Assembly (NCBI RefSeq): GCF_009799805.1
Contig: NZ_CP047050.1
Location: 1,688,001 to 1,752,000, forward strand
Direction: 5' to 3'
Length of the DNA: 64,000 nucleotides
Origin: Myroides phaeus
GTDB lineage: Bacteria; Bacteroidota; Bacteroidia; Flavobacteriales; Flavobacteriaceae
Shown here in pieces: positions 49,581 to 58,397 of the stretch. The stretch's first letter is position 1; every line of letters starts with the position of its first letter. A model generated the notes under the pieces. The model was not told where the DNA came from and did no database searches. It saw only the letters and a list, made by a program, of their open reading frames with translations. The position numbers were made by a program, and so were the translations under genes.

Positions 49581-50440
49581 TAGTTACGGAGCTAAGGCGC
49601 GATCATAATTTAAAACATCTACTACACTTAGCTGGGCTAGCTCGTAGTTGTTATTACTACCATACAAAGAGTGTTTCTTTTTTGGACAAACATGTGAATT
49701 TAGTCAAACATGTAGTTGATCTCTATAATAAACACAAAGGATTGTATGGATATAGACGTATTGCATTGGCTCTTAGAAAAGAGTTAGGAATACCTGTAAA
49801 CTTTAAAACTATCGCTAAGATAATGAGGGAATTAAATCTTAAAAGTATAATTCGAGCTAAGAAATACAAATCTTTTAAAGGAGATGTTGGTAAAGCAGCA
49901 GAGAATATACTTCAACGAAATTTTAAAGCTACAGAGCCTCATCAAAAGTGGGCTACTGATGTAACAGAATTCAATGTAAAAGGTAATAAATTATACTTAT
50001 CTCCAATTATTGATCTGTTTAATGGAGAAATAATTAGTTATAATTTATCAACTTCTCCAAACTTTAAACAAACCCTTGATATGCTAAATAAAGCATTTAA
50101 AAGAAGAAAAAAAGACAAAGCAACTGACATAGAAACCATACTTCATTCTGATCAGGGATGGCAATATAGATTACAGAGATACCAGAATAAGTTAATTGAT
50201 AATAATATTAAACAAAGTATGTATAGAAAGGGAAACTGCTTAGATAACGCTATAATCGAAAATTTCTTTGGAGTATTGAAATCAGAACTATTTTATTTAA
50301 AGAAATACAACTCTATAATGGAATTAACGAAGGAGATAAAACAGTACATAAAATATTATAATAACGAGAGAATACGTATTAATTTAAATGGAATGAGCCC
50401 AGTAGAATACCGAGCTCATTATATTAAAAAGATTGCATAA
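49562..50440 (+). CDS. IS3-family transposase OrfB (DDE integrase), in -1 frame
   Basis: The frame is open from 49562 inside the A-run of orfA, so translation likely enters by a -1 frameshift at about 49562-49573 (AAAAAGAAAAAG). An internal ATG 49682 is the first methionine. The catalytic triad is intact: WATDVTEF, LHSDQGWQYR and ENFFGVLKSE. Two HTH_21-type segments precede it. With orfA the product OrfAB would be about 460 residues, a normal IS150-group transposase. Confidence 0.9.
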   Translation, partial: QKEKAVIVTELRRDHNLKHLLHLAGLARSCYYYHTKSVSFLDKHVNLVKHVVDLYNKHKGLYGYRRIALALRKELGIPVNFKTIAKIMRELNLKSIIRAKKYKSFKGDVGKAAENILQRNFKATEPHQKWATDVTEFNVKGNKLYLSPIIDLFNGEIISYNLSTSPNFKQTLDMLNKAFKRRKKDKATDIETILHSDQGWQYRLQRYQNKLIDNNIKQSMYRKGNCLDNAIIENFFGVLKSELFYLKKYNSIMELTKEIKQYIKYYNNERIRINLNGMSPVEYRAHYIKKIA

Positions 50441-50466
50441 CTTCGTCCAACTTTTTGGGGTCAGTC

Positions 50467-50484
50467 TACACGTAGCCTTTTTTT
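50467..50484 (-). terminator. Right half of the split terminator
   Basis: TACACGTAGCCTTTTTTT; mate of 48973-48989. On the minus strand it would have ended the DUF5686 gene transcript. Confidence 0.8.
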
Positions 50485-50489
50485 ATTCT

Positions 50490-52982
50490 TTATTTTTGAA
50501 GTAAATCCAATATTTTAATCCCAAAAACGACTCCGTATTTATTTGGAGCATCAGCTGATACAGCGCGGAAGTAGTCTATTCTAAATGGTCTAAACTTACC
50601 AAAACCAACGTTGTTCAATCCAATACTAAATTCGCCATACACATCTTTGTCTGGCACGTGTAGCATATGATATCCGGCAACTAATGAATATCTCGTTTTA
50701 TTTAAAAGAGGAATTTTGTTGATGATAAACCCTCTAAAGTCGTGTTCTAAGTGTAATTCTATATATGATTTGTTTGTACTGTATTCATAATAAGGTAATA
50801 AGTTAAAGTGCTTGTTATACACAGCAGATGAACCTATAAAAGTGCTATTACCATTAAAATGCTTATAGTCTGTAAAAGCAATATTGTTTTGTTCTAAATA
50901 TTTACCAGCACTTAAACCAATATATAGATTACCAATGTTTCCAATGTTGTCATTGTATTTAGTTGATAATGAAACATAAGTGTAATTGTAATCACTTGTT
51001 GTTGAGTTTAATGCTTTTTCTAAATTTAAAAATAGAATAGGGTATTTAGATGTTGGTATATATTGTTTTCGATTAGGGTAACTTATTATTTTTTGATCAA
51101 ACACTAAATTGAATCCTATGTTTAATTTAAAGATCTTGTTGTCTTCGAATGGATGATTTTCTGTATCATTTGGATCTAATGGATTATTTGAAGAAAAGGT
51201 TAAATGTGGTACGAAAGGTGGTGTGTTAATGTGATTACTCAGTGCTTTTCTTGAGGAGTATTCTAAGCTTGTTGTCAGTTTTAATCCATTAAAAGCATAT
51301 TGTTCATATTGCAGTTTAAGAAAACTCTTTTGAAAATATTTCGCATAGTTCTTACCAAACCAGGCACTTGCAAATGAGTTAATAGGTGTTTTAATCGGAT
51401 CATCTTGGTTGAATTGTAAGATTGAACTTCCTCCTGAAAGCGTAACTTTATTGTAGTTCTTTTGGTTGAAAATATGAGATGCATATCCTGAAACTCGATA
51501 TTTGTTTTCTGACACTCCGTAATTAACAATTGTACCCATTTGTGTTTGTTGGAAGTCATCGTAATCTTTTACGTAGTCAAGTCCAGTGGTAACATTAAAC
51601 CCTTGTACGGCATTAAAAGCAAATGTTGAAAGCAATCCCCTATACGAATAAGAAGTAGCTTTATATGAGTTAATGTATTGGTATCCTTTGACTAATTTAA
51701 ATAAAGTAAAATTATTAGATCTTTTATCTATTGAATCTAATGTAGCTTTAGTTCCCTCTTGTGCAAAAATAGTTTGTGAGTTAAAGGTCTCAATCTCTTT
51801 TTGTTTCAAAGTATAAGGTCTTAGGTTGTCCCAGTAATCTTCTGTTTTGTTTAGAAAGTTATTAGAATATTGAATAAGCTCATTAGAGAAATCACTTTTA
51901 TGTAAAGTGTTGTCATATTGGTAATCACTATAAATGGCGTCAAATTGACCAGTAAAGTTGAAGACAAGAAACTTTCCTTTTAAATAAATATTCTGTGAAC
52001 TCTTTATGTATTTATTAAAACTATTATCGTGTTTATAATTTTGAACTAATACCAATTGCTGTATATGTTTTAGCCCAATATTTTCTCCATTCATTGCAGC
52101 ATATAGGTGTGTTACTTGCCACTGATCACTCGTGATAGTCATCGATCCTTTCATAATGGGTTCTCTATCTCTTTTGGGAGTAAACTCTATTTCATATAGC
52201 GTATTACCATTGCTATCTTTGTTAATGCTTTTAACTGTAAAATAGTAATATGTTTTAGCGTAAGGCATTAGTGGAGAGACTAAATTAAACTGTTTTGAAG
52301 CGACTTTGTTAGTCAGACTAATATCACTATCAGAAGCAGTTAAAAAGTATAAGTCCTTAGAAATACCTACCTCCTTAAGACCAATTACCTTTTCTGTCGT
52401 GTGATTTTCATTTAATGTTGTAACCTTAGAGGAAATTTCACCGAGGTAAACAAAATTTCCTGATGGATCAATATCCAATGAAGGGTCTAAATCTTTTCTT
52501 TTTTGTCCTAAGAAAGAGTTTCGGGAAGTTGCTAATTGTAAGTTTCCTTTAGAATAGTAGTCAAAAGAATACTTAGTTAAGGTATTTTGTTTCAAATTTT
52601 TTGAAACTAATCCCATTATAAATAAGGCATATTCATCTTGAGGATTTTCATAAAAAAAATCTACTTGGTCTAAAGGTTTTAAGATAATATCCCATTGACC
52701 ATTTGGAGTGTTATTATCAGTATATTCTAATTTTTTTGTGATATGATCTTCTTCTTGTATAAAAATTATGTCTTTTTGATTTACGCCAATTTTAAAAATA
52801 CCATCTATGTTAGTAGTTGTTTGCCTATCAGTATTTTTGACAAATACCTTCGCATTAGGCAATGCTTTTCCGTTAGGAGAGGTCACTCGTCCTAATATAG
52901 AAGCTGTTTGACAGTAAGCATTACAAGTAATAAGTAATAAAACTATAGTTGTAATTACTGAATTAAATAGATATTTTGACAT
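50490..52982 (-). CDS. DUF5686 / carboxypeptidase-like regulatory domain outer-membrane protein
   Basis: 830 residues: a signal peptide (about 1-24, ending NAYC), a CarboxypepD_reg-like beta-sandwich (GRVTSPNGKALPNAKVFVKN, about 31-90) and a long beta-rich region of the DUF5686 family forming a probable outer-membrane barrel; the last residues KYGVVFGIKILDLLQK are barrel-like. Function unknown. It lies 1 base downstream of aroQ in overlap (stop/start at 52982) and its 3' end meets the IS-split terminator. Confidence 0.86.
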   Translation of the reverse strand: MSKYLFNSVITTIVLLLITCNAYCQTASILGRVTSPNGKALPNAKVFVKNTDRQTTTNIDGIFKIGVNQKDIIFIQEEDHITKKLEYTDNNTPNGQWDIILKPLDQVDFFYENPQDEYALFIMGLVSKNLKQNTLTKYSFDYYSKGNLQLATSRNSFLGQKRKDLDPSLDIDPSGNFVYLGEISSKVTTLNENHTTEKVIGLKEVGISKDLYFLTASDSDISLTNKVASKQFNLVSPLMPYAKTYYYFTVKSINKDSNGNTLYEIEFTPKRDREPIMKGSMTITSDQWQVTHLYAAMNGENIGLKHIQQLVLVQNYKHDNSFNKYIKSSQNIYLKGKFLVFNFTGQFDAIYSDYQYDNTLHKSDFSNELIQYSNNFLNKTEDYWDNLRPYTLKQKEIETFNSQTIFAQEGTKATLDSIDKRSNNFTLFKLVKGYQYINSYKATSYSYRGLLSTFAFNAVQGFNVTTGLDYVKDYDDFQQTQMGTIVNYGVSENKYRVSGYASHIFNQKNYNKVTLSGGSSILQFNQDDPIKTPINSFASAWFGKNYAKYFQKSFLKLQYEQYAFNGLKLTTSLEYSSRKALSNHINTPPFVPHLTFSSNNPLDPNDTENHPFEDNKIFKLNIGFNLVFDQKIISYPNRKQYIPTSKYPILFLNLEKALNSTTSDYNYTYVSLSTKYNDNIGNIGNLYIGLSAGKYLEQNNIAFTDYKHFNGNSTFIGSSAVYNKHFNLLPYYEYSTNKSYIELHLEHDFRGFIINKIPLLNKTRYSLVAGYHMLHVPDKDVYGEFSIGLNNVGFGKFRPFRIDYFRAVSADAPNKYGVVFGIKILDLLQK

Positions 52983-53404
52983 TAAATTTGAAAGGATGCT
53001 ATAGCTAAATCATAACTTTTTAATCCAAAACCAACTATTGTTCCCTGACAAACACTTGATATATATGAATGTTTTCTAAATTCTTCACGCTTGAATGTAT
53101 TCGAAATATGAACTTCGATGACAGGCGTTTCGATCGCAGCAATAGCGTCAGCAATTGCAATAGACGTATGTGTATAGGCACCTGCATTAAGGATTATTGC
53201 ATCATAAGAAAAGCCTACTTCGTGTAATTTATTAATAAGTTCTCCTTCAATATTAGATTGGTAGTATTCTAATTGTACTTCTGGATAGTTGTTTTTTAAA
53301 CGAAGAAAATACTCTTCAAATGATTGATCCCCATATATAGTAGGCTCTCTTTTTCCTAATAAATTTAGGTTAGGACCATTAATTATTAATATTTTCATAG
53401 CCAT
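52982..53404 (-). CDS. aroQ: 3-dehydroquinate dehydratase, type II
   Basis: It dehydrates 3-dehydroquinate in the shikimate pathway. 140 residues; INGPNLNLLGKREPTIYG (9-26) with the catalytic Tyr at the end, ILNAGAYTHTSIAIADAI near 71-88 and EVHISNTFKREEFRKHSYIS near 97-116 are diagnostic of the type II (dodecameric) enzyme. First gene of the pair with DUF5686, overlapping it by one base. Confidence 0.95.
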   Translation of the reverse strand: MAMKILIINGPNLNLLGKREPTIYGDQSFEEYFLRLKNNYPEVQLEYYQSNIEGELINKLHEVGFSYDAIILNAGAYTHTSIAIADAIAAIETPVIEVHISNTFKREEFRKHSYISSVCQGTIVGFGLKSYDLAIASFQI

Positions 53405-53814
53405 TTAATTAAGTAGTAACAAATATATTATATAATAGTATAGGTGTACTATTAATTCACTCTATATTATGTTTTTTGTGCTTTACTTTTATTTATAAGA
53501 CAAAAATGTAATTATAGTTTTGTTAATGTTTGGTTGTTTTTAAAGATATATTTATGTGTTTAAGTTAATCTTCTTGTGAATATGTGTAGATGTTGTGTTA
53601 TTGTTGGTTATAATTAGGTGGTTCTGTTTATTAGTACTTTTGTTAACAATTATTTAAGTAAAATATTTTATTTTGTATATCCTTGTAATACAAGGTGTTG
53701 TGGTTTTTATAATAGGTTATTCTTTGCGATTCTGTTATATTTTTATTAAAAATTCTGTAGTTTTTATAGGTAGTTTGTACATTTGACTTAGTTAAAAATT
53801 AAAAATAGCTAAAT
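53405..53814. other. Intergenic region before the barrel gene
   Basis: About 410 AT-rich bases. The minus-strand aroQ promoter should be in the left part. On the right TACATTTG (53778-53785) is a -7 box 30 bases before the ATG of the barrel gene. The rest has no gene or hairpin I can support. Confidence 0.45.
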
Positions 53815-54480
53815 ATGAAAAAATTAGTACTTTCAGTTATGGCAGTTGCAGCTTTTGGTTTTGCAGCTAACGCACAAGAAAAAGAAAAACCAACTTACGG
53901 ATTCCAAGAGTCTAATGTATTTTTAGAAGGAAGCTTCAGTATTTCTGATTCTAATGTGAAAATGACAGGATCTGATGAGAAAATTAAAACTACAAACTTC
54001 GAAGTTAACCCTAAAGTAGGTTATATGTTGAATGATAAATTTGCTGTTGGAGCTTCTGTAGGTTTCGGTAAATTAGGTCTTGACAACGAATTATTTGATG
54101 GTGCTTTTGACGGTGTTGATGCAGAGTACATTAAATCAACTTACGCTGGTGTTTTTGCTCGTTACTACTTCTTAGAAGTTGGTCAACGTTTCAAAACTTT
54201 TGCTGAAGTAGGTGTTGGATTTAGCGAAGGTAAAATGGATGTAAGTGGAGTTACTAACAAAGCAACTGGTATCCGTGCTGGTTTAGACTTAGGTTTCAAC
54301 TACTTCTTAACTCAAAACTTAGCAGTTTCTTTCAACGTTGCTAACGTATTCTCTTACGCTAATTACAATGTAAAAGTTGATGGTGAAAAAACAAACACTG
54401 TTTCTAACACTAACGCTAATGTTAACATTTTCAATAACTTCTTTGATAATGCTAAATTTGGTTTAACTTACAAATTCTAA
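53815..54480 (+). CDS. Outer-membrane beta-barrel protein
   Basis: 221 residues with a signal peptide (MKKLVLSVMAVAAFGFAANA) and a mature part of alternating hydrophobic/polar strands ending in phenylalanine (KFGLTYKF), the mark of BAM-inserted barrels. About eight strands: OmpX/OmpW-like size. Preferred codons (e.g. GCT, GTT, ACT) are denser than in neighbours, suggesting high expression. Strong terminator behind it. Confidence 0.85.
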   Translation: MKKLVLSVMAVAAFGFAANAQEKEKPTYGFQESNVFLEGSFSISDSNVKMTGSDEKIKTTNFEVNPKVGYMLNDKFAVGASVGFGKLGLDNELFDGAFDGVDAEYIKSTYAGVFARYYFLEVGQRFKTFAEVGVGFSEGKMDVSGVTNKATGIRAGLDLGFNYFLTQNLAVSFNVANVFSYANYNVKVDGEKTNTVSNTNANVNIFNNFFDNAKFGLTYKF

Positions 54481-54510
54481 TTAATAGAATAAGTAAAACT
54501 TATATTATTA

Positions 54511-54542
54511 AGAGCCTCTCATTTCGAGAGGCTCTTTTTTTT
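54511..54542 (+). terminator. Terminator after the barrel gene
   Basis: AGAGCCTCTC (54511-54520) pairs with GAGAGGCTCT (54526-54535), then an eight-base T-run. Confidence 0.92.
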
Positions 54543-54574
54543 GTTTGTATATTTGAAAGGTATAAAATCAATTT

Positions 54575-55486
54575 ATGTTATCTAATTACTGGGAGAAAAA
54601 TATAAAAATGTTTACAACTTATCTGAAGTTGGAAAGGGGATTGTCAGAAAATTCTTTGGAGAGTTATGAGCTTGATGTTCGTAAGTTTCTGATGTATTTA
54701 GGTGGATATGAACAAGAGTATAAACTTGAAGAAATTGATGTTGCCTTAGTACAAGAGTTTTTATATTCAATTGCAGAAATTGTAGCGCCTACTACTCAGG
54801 CACGAATTATTTCGGGATTGAAGAACTTCTTTAATTATTTTATTCTTGAAGGATATATAGAAAAGTCACCTGTAGAGTTGATAGAAGCTCCTAAAACAGG
54901 GCGTAAATTACCAGATACACTCAGTTTAGAGGAAATAGATTTGTTAATTGGTGCAATTGATCAGTCAACACCGGAAGGTTTTAGAAATAAGGTTATGTTA
55001 GAGGTGTTGTATAGTTGTGGACTTCGCGTTAGTGAATTGGTTGGTTTGCGATTATCTGATTTGTTTTTTGAAGAAGGGTTTATTCGAGTAATAGGTAAGG
55101 GGAGTAAACATAGATTTGTTCCGATTGATGAGTATTCGATGGAGTTAATTACTTTATATGTAAATACTATTCGCTCACAATACACAGTAAAGAAAGAGAG
55201 TAGTGATATTGTTTTTTTAAATCGAAGGGGAGCACAGTTAACACGTGCGATGATATTTACGATTATAAAGCGTTTAGCAGTAGAAGTAGAGTTGAACAAG
55301 AATATAAGTCCACATACCTTTCGTCATTCATTTGCAACGCATCTATTAGAGAATGGTGCGGATATAAGAGCAATACAGGTAATGTTAGGACACGAATCTA
55401 TTACAACTACAGAAATATACACACATATCACAACAGAGCGCTTAAGAGTGGTTTTAGAGGATTATCACCCAAGGTCACAGAAATAG
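54575..55486 (+). CDS. xerD: Site-specific tyrosine recombinase XerD
   Basis: 303 residues. The N-terminal SAM-like domain (1-100) is followed by the catalytic domain with R151 (SCGLRVSEL), K175 (IGKGSKHR), H247 and R250 (HTFRHSFATH), H273 (LGHES) and the nucleophile Y282 (EIYTHI). It resolves chromosome dimers at dif with a partner Xer. The start ATG fits the family's length (about 300). Confidence 0.94.
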   Translation: MLSNYWEKNIKMFTTYLKLERGLSENSLESYELDVRKFLMYLGGYEQEYKLEEIDVALVQEFLYSIAEIVAPTTQARIISGLKNFFNYFILEGYIEKSPVELIEAPKTGRKLPDTLSLEEIDLLIGAIDQSTPEGFRNKVMLEVLYSCGLRVSELVGLRLSDLFFEEGFIRVIGKGSKHRFVPIDEYSMELITLYVNTIRSQYTVKKESSDIVFLNRRGAQLTRAMIFTIIKRLAVEVELNKNISPHTFRHSFATHLLENGADIRAIQVMLGHESITTTEIYTHITTERLRVVLEDYHPRSQK

Positions 55487-55780
55487 TTAATATTTCTTGG
55501 TCCACTTCTTTAAGTTAAGTATTTAAGAGGGAGTAGGATGCTATAAAATACACGTGAATTGTTGGTTGTTTATAACAAGTTGATAGTGTGGTACAATAGT
55601 AAACAGTTGGTTAAACCATAGCTGTTATAAAGAAAAACCGGTTGTTTGATAGATCTAAGAGATTGTGTAGGTCAGGAGTAGGTTAGATTTGTTTTCACAC
55701 TTATAGAAAAGGAAGTGAGTATAATTTAGAAGAGGTAATTGATTAAAAGAATAAATAAAGACCTTAGGGTTTTAAGCATA
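55487..55780. other. Intergenic, nothing clear
   Basis: A spacer of about 290 bases after xerD. No ORF, tRNA or hairpin seen. Three copies of GTT-rich AT sequence only. Confidence 0.4.
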
Positions 55781-55815
55781 AAAAAAGGAGTTATTGAAAA
55801 ATAACTCCTTTTTTG
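55781..55815 (-). terminator. Terminator of rny
   Basis: AAGGAGTTATT pairs with ATAACTCCTT across a short A-rich loop (about 55785-55810), with A- and T-runs at both sides; it lies just outside the rny stop. Confidence 0.85.
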
Positions 55816-55820
55816 TTTTA

Positions 55821-57386
55821 TTACTTAGCAATGTTAATTGCTCTTGTTTCTCTAATTACAGTGATTTTCACTTGACCAGGGTAAGTCATTTCAGTTTGAA
55901 TTTTTTGAGAAATATCAAACGAAAGCGTTGCCGCCATATCATCAGTTACTTTTTCACTTTCTACGATTACACGTAATTCTCTACCAGCTTGAATAGCATA
56001 AGCATTTTTCACACCGTTGAACTCGTTAGCAATACTTTCAAGATCTTTTAGACGTTGGATGTAAGAGTCTAATACTTGACGTCTTGCACCTGGTCTTGCT
56101 CCAGAAATAGCATCACATACTTGAATAATAGGAGCAATTAACGTAGTCATTTCGATTTCGTCGTGGTGAGCTCCAATAGCGTTACAAACCTCAGGTTTTT
56201 CACCATATTTCTCAGCCCATTGCATACCTAAGATTGCGTGTGGTAGTTCGCTTTCTGTTTCTGGCACTTTACCGATATCGTGAAGTAATCCAGCACGTTT
56301 AGCTAACTTAACATTTAATCCTAATTCAGCCGCCATCAAACCACAAAGCTTAGCAACCTCTCTTGAGTGTTGTAATAAGTTTTGTCCGTAAGATGAACGG
56401 TATTTCATTCTACCTACTATTTTGATTAATTCAGGGTGTAGTCCGTGAATTCCTAAATCAATAACAGTTCTCTTACCAATTTCAATGATCTCCTCATCAA
56501 TTTGTTTAGTAGTTTTAGCAACTACCTCTTCAATTCTTGCTGGGTGGATACGACCATCTGTTACTAAACGGTGTAAAGATAAACGAGCAATTTCTCTTCT
56601 TACTGGGTCAAAACAAGAAAGGATAATAGCTTCTGGAGTATCGTCAACGATGATTTCTACACCAGTTGCAGCTTCAATAGCTCTAATGTTTCTACCTTCT
56701 CTACCAATAATTCTACCTTTTACATCATCAGATTCGATATTGAATACAGATACACAGTTTTCAACTGCTTCTTCCGTTCCAATACGTTGAATAGTATTGA
56801 TAATAATCTTTTTAGCTTCTTGTTGAGCTGTAAGTTTCGCCTCTTCAATTGTTTCTTGAATAGAAGCCATTGCGTTAGCTTTAGCCTCAGTTTTTAAACT
56901 TTCAATGATTTGATTCTTAGCTTCTTCTGCAGTTAATCCAGAGATAATTTCTAATTGTTCAACTTGAGTACGGTGAAGTTTTTCAATTTCCTCTTGTTTT
57001 CTTTCGATAATTTCAAGTTTATGATCGTAATCTTTAACTCTTTTTTCTCCTTCTTCAACAGCTTTTTTTGCTTTAGCTAATTCACTTGAGATTTGAGATT
57101 CTTTATCTCTTGTTCTCTTTTCAGCTTCAGCAATTTTTTTATCTCTACTTAATATTACTTGCTCGTGTTCAGATTTTAATTCAATGAATTTCTCTTTTGC
57201 TTGTAATATTTTTTCTTTCTTGATTGCTTCACCTTCTGCTTTTGCGTCACGTAAAATTGTCTTTACTTCCCCCTCTGCGTTTTTCAATATAGAAGAAGCA
57301 TGGTTTTTTTCAAGGTATTTTGCTACCATGAAGCCTATTGCGGCACCGATCACAATTCCTCCAATGGTCATCAATAATATTTCCAT
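55821..57386 (-). CDS. rny: Ribonuclease Y
   Basis: A membrane-anchored endoribonuclease that initiates mRNA decay. 521 residues: N-terminal helix (about 5-24), long coiled coil (30-200), KH domain with [19 protein letters not shown] near 220-238, and HD domain with LLHDIGK. The helix keeps the enzyme at the inner membrane. It lies downstream of the 6S RNA gene on the same strand. Confidence 0.97.
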   Translation of the reverse strand: MEILLMTIGGIVIGAAIGFMVAKYLEKNHASSILKNAEGEVKTILRDAKAEGEAIKKEKILQAKEKFIELKSEHEQVILSRDKKIAEAEKRTRDKESQISSELAKAKKAVEEGEKRVKDYDHKLEIIERKQEEIEKLHRTQVEQLEIISGLTAEEAKNQIIESLKTEAKANAMASIQETIEEAKLTAQQEAKKIIINTIQRIGTEEAVENCVSVFNIESDDVKGRIIGREGRNIRAIEAATGVEIIVDDTPEAIILSCFDPVRREIARLSLHRLVTDGRIHPARIEEVVAKTTKQIDEEIIEIGKRTVIDLGIHGLHPELIKIVGRMKYRSSYGQNLLQHSREVAKLCGLMAAELGLNVKLAKRAGLLHDIGKVPETESELPHAILGMQWAEKYGEKPEVCNAIGAHHDEIEMTTLIAPIIQVCDAISGARPGARRQVLDSYIQRLKDLESIANEFNGVKNAYAIQAGRELRVIVESEKVTDDMAATLSFDISQKIQTEMTYPGQVKITVIRETRAINIAK

Positions 57387-57407
57387 AAATGTTCCTATAA
57401 ATTATAT

Positions 57408-57575
57408 ATAAAAAAAGCTCACACCAGCTTGAGTCGCGTAAACTCTCTAAATAACAAGTTTTGAGTTAGCCTGCTGTTCAAGGATCTGCTTAACGCAGCG
57501 TGCTTTAGTAGCAAAGATTCACCCATTTTAATTTGTTTGCGTTGAGTTTATCAAACAGTACTAATGTGAGCAGTA
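57408..57575 (-). ncRNA. ssrS: 6S RNA, 6S-Flavo type
   Basis: Between zapA and rny, on the minus strand, is a structured non-coding region. A closing stem GCTCACATTAG (57571-57561 read on the minus strand) pairs with CTGGTGTGAGC (57427-57417) and is followed by a seven-base T-run. The interior holds a large interrupted helix with a bulge, including CACGCTGCGTTAAGCAG. The zapA-6S RNA order is shared with many bacteria and known for the 6S-Flavo family. 6S RNA binds RNA polymerase by mimicking an open promoter. The 5' end is approximate; it may be processed from the zapA transcript. Confidence 0.8.
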
Positions 57576-57609
57576 TTTTTAGTCTTATGTAAAGAACGTG
57601 ATTTCGAAT

Positions 57610-57912
57610 TTATTTTGATAGAATACGATCTAAAGCTTCATCCAGTTTTATTAATCTATCCACAGCTTTTGTATATCCTTCTGTAGTGTCAATTGTTTTC
57701 TGGTCATTTTGCGATGCAAATTGTAATGCACACATCGCTAAAACATCTTGCTTATCTCTAACAGCATAGTTTTCTTCAAATTGATGAATCATTATCTCAA
57801 TCTTCTTAGAAGCAGAACGCAAGGCCTCCTCCTGAGAATAACCAACTGTTAGTGGGTAAACCCTATCAGCAATTGATAATTTTATCTTTAATTGTTCATC
57901 ATTTTTACTCAT
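57610..57912 (-). CDS. zapA: Cell division protein ZapA
   Basis: 100 residues. LKIKLSIADRVYPLTVGYSQEEALRSASKKIEIMIHQFEENY is the ZapA N-terminal part; the rest is a coiled coil (TEGYTKAVDRLIKLDEALDRILSK). It bundles FtsZ filaments. The gene starts 6 bases after the ZapB-like gene and precedes the 6S RNA. Confidence 0.92.
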   Translation of the reverse strand: MSKNDEQLKIKLSIADRVYPLTVGYSQEEALRSASKKIEIMIHQFEENYAVRDKQDVLAMCALQFASQNDQKTIDTTEGYTKAVDRLIKLDEALDRILSK

Positions 57913-57918
57913 ATACCT

Positions 57919-58209
57919 CTATTTTGTGAGATGAGCTATACATTGATCGATTTCTTTAATCAATGAATTTATCTTCAGTTTCGTATCTCTTCTATTCTCT
58001 TCACTGCCCAATAGCGAACTCGCTAAACGTAACGATTCATACTTTTCATAAATTGAATCCAACTGCTTTTCATTTCTTTGAATCTCCTCTTCTGCTGAAA
58101 GTAAAGTCTTTTTCAACTCTTTATTTTCAGCTTCTAATACATTCAGTCTTTGTACAAGTCTTGCAAACTTAACTTCCAAAGAATTGACAACATCAGTTAG
58201 TTCACTCAT
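57919..58209 (-). CDS. ZapB-like coiled-coil protein
   Basis: 96 residues, nearly all coiled coil (LEVKFARLVQRLNVLEAENKELKKTLLSAEEEIQRNEKQLDSIYEKYESLRL), acidic in the middle. It sits right upstream of zapA, 6 bases apart, so a division partner role is likely. No sequence match to E. coli ZapB can be claimed. Confidence 0.78.
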   Translation of the reverse strand: MSELTDVVNSLEVKFARLVQRLNVLEAENKELKKTLLSAEEEIQRNEKQLDSIYEKYESLRLASSLLGSEENRRDTKLKINSLIKEIDQCIAHLTK

Positions 58210-58397
58210 TACGCTTAATATTCACTATCCTAATACTACAAAGTTACAATTAGTATTCATATTTAAAAAGCTTTCATAAAAAAAAAAGAAAATTTCTATG
58301 CATAATTTACAAGCTGTTAGCTATGTTGTTCATTTTAAGTCATAATACTAAATATTTTGGCTCTTATTATGTATTTTAGCCAAAAAGTTTTTTTGTT

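Larger units (their letters stand above)
49000..50465 (+). mobile_element. IS3-family insertion sequence (IS150-like group)
   Basis: About 1.46 kb. The ends share CCCCAAAAAGTT(A/G)GAC: left 49006-49022, right complement at 50444-50460. A possible 3-bp target duplication CTA lies at 48997-48999 and 50466-50468; the exact IS boundaries are uncertain by a few bases (the ends could also be read TG...CA from 49004 to 50463). Two overlapping-frame genes encode an intact DDE transposase. The left end contains a second hairpin (TGCCCCAAAAAG/CTTTTTGGGGCA, 49004-49034). Confidence 0.9.
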
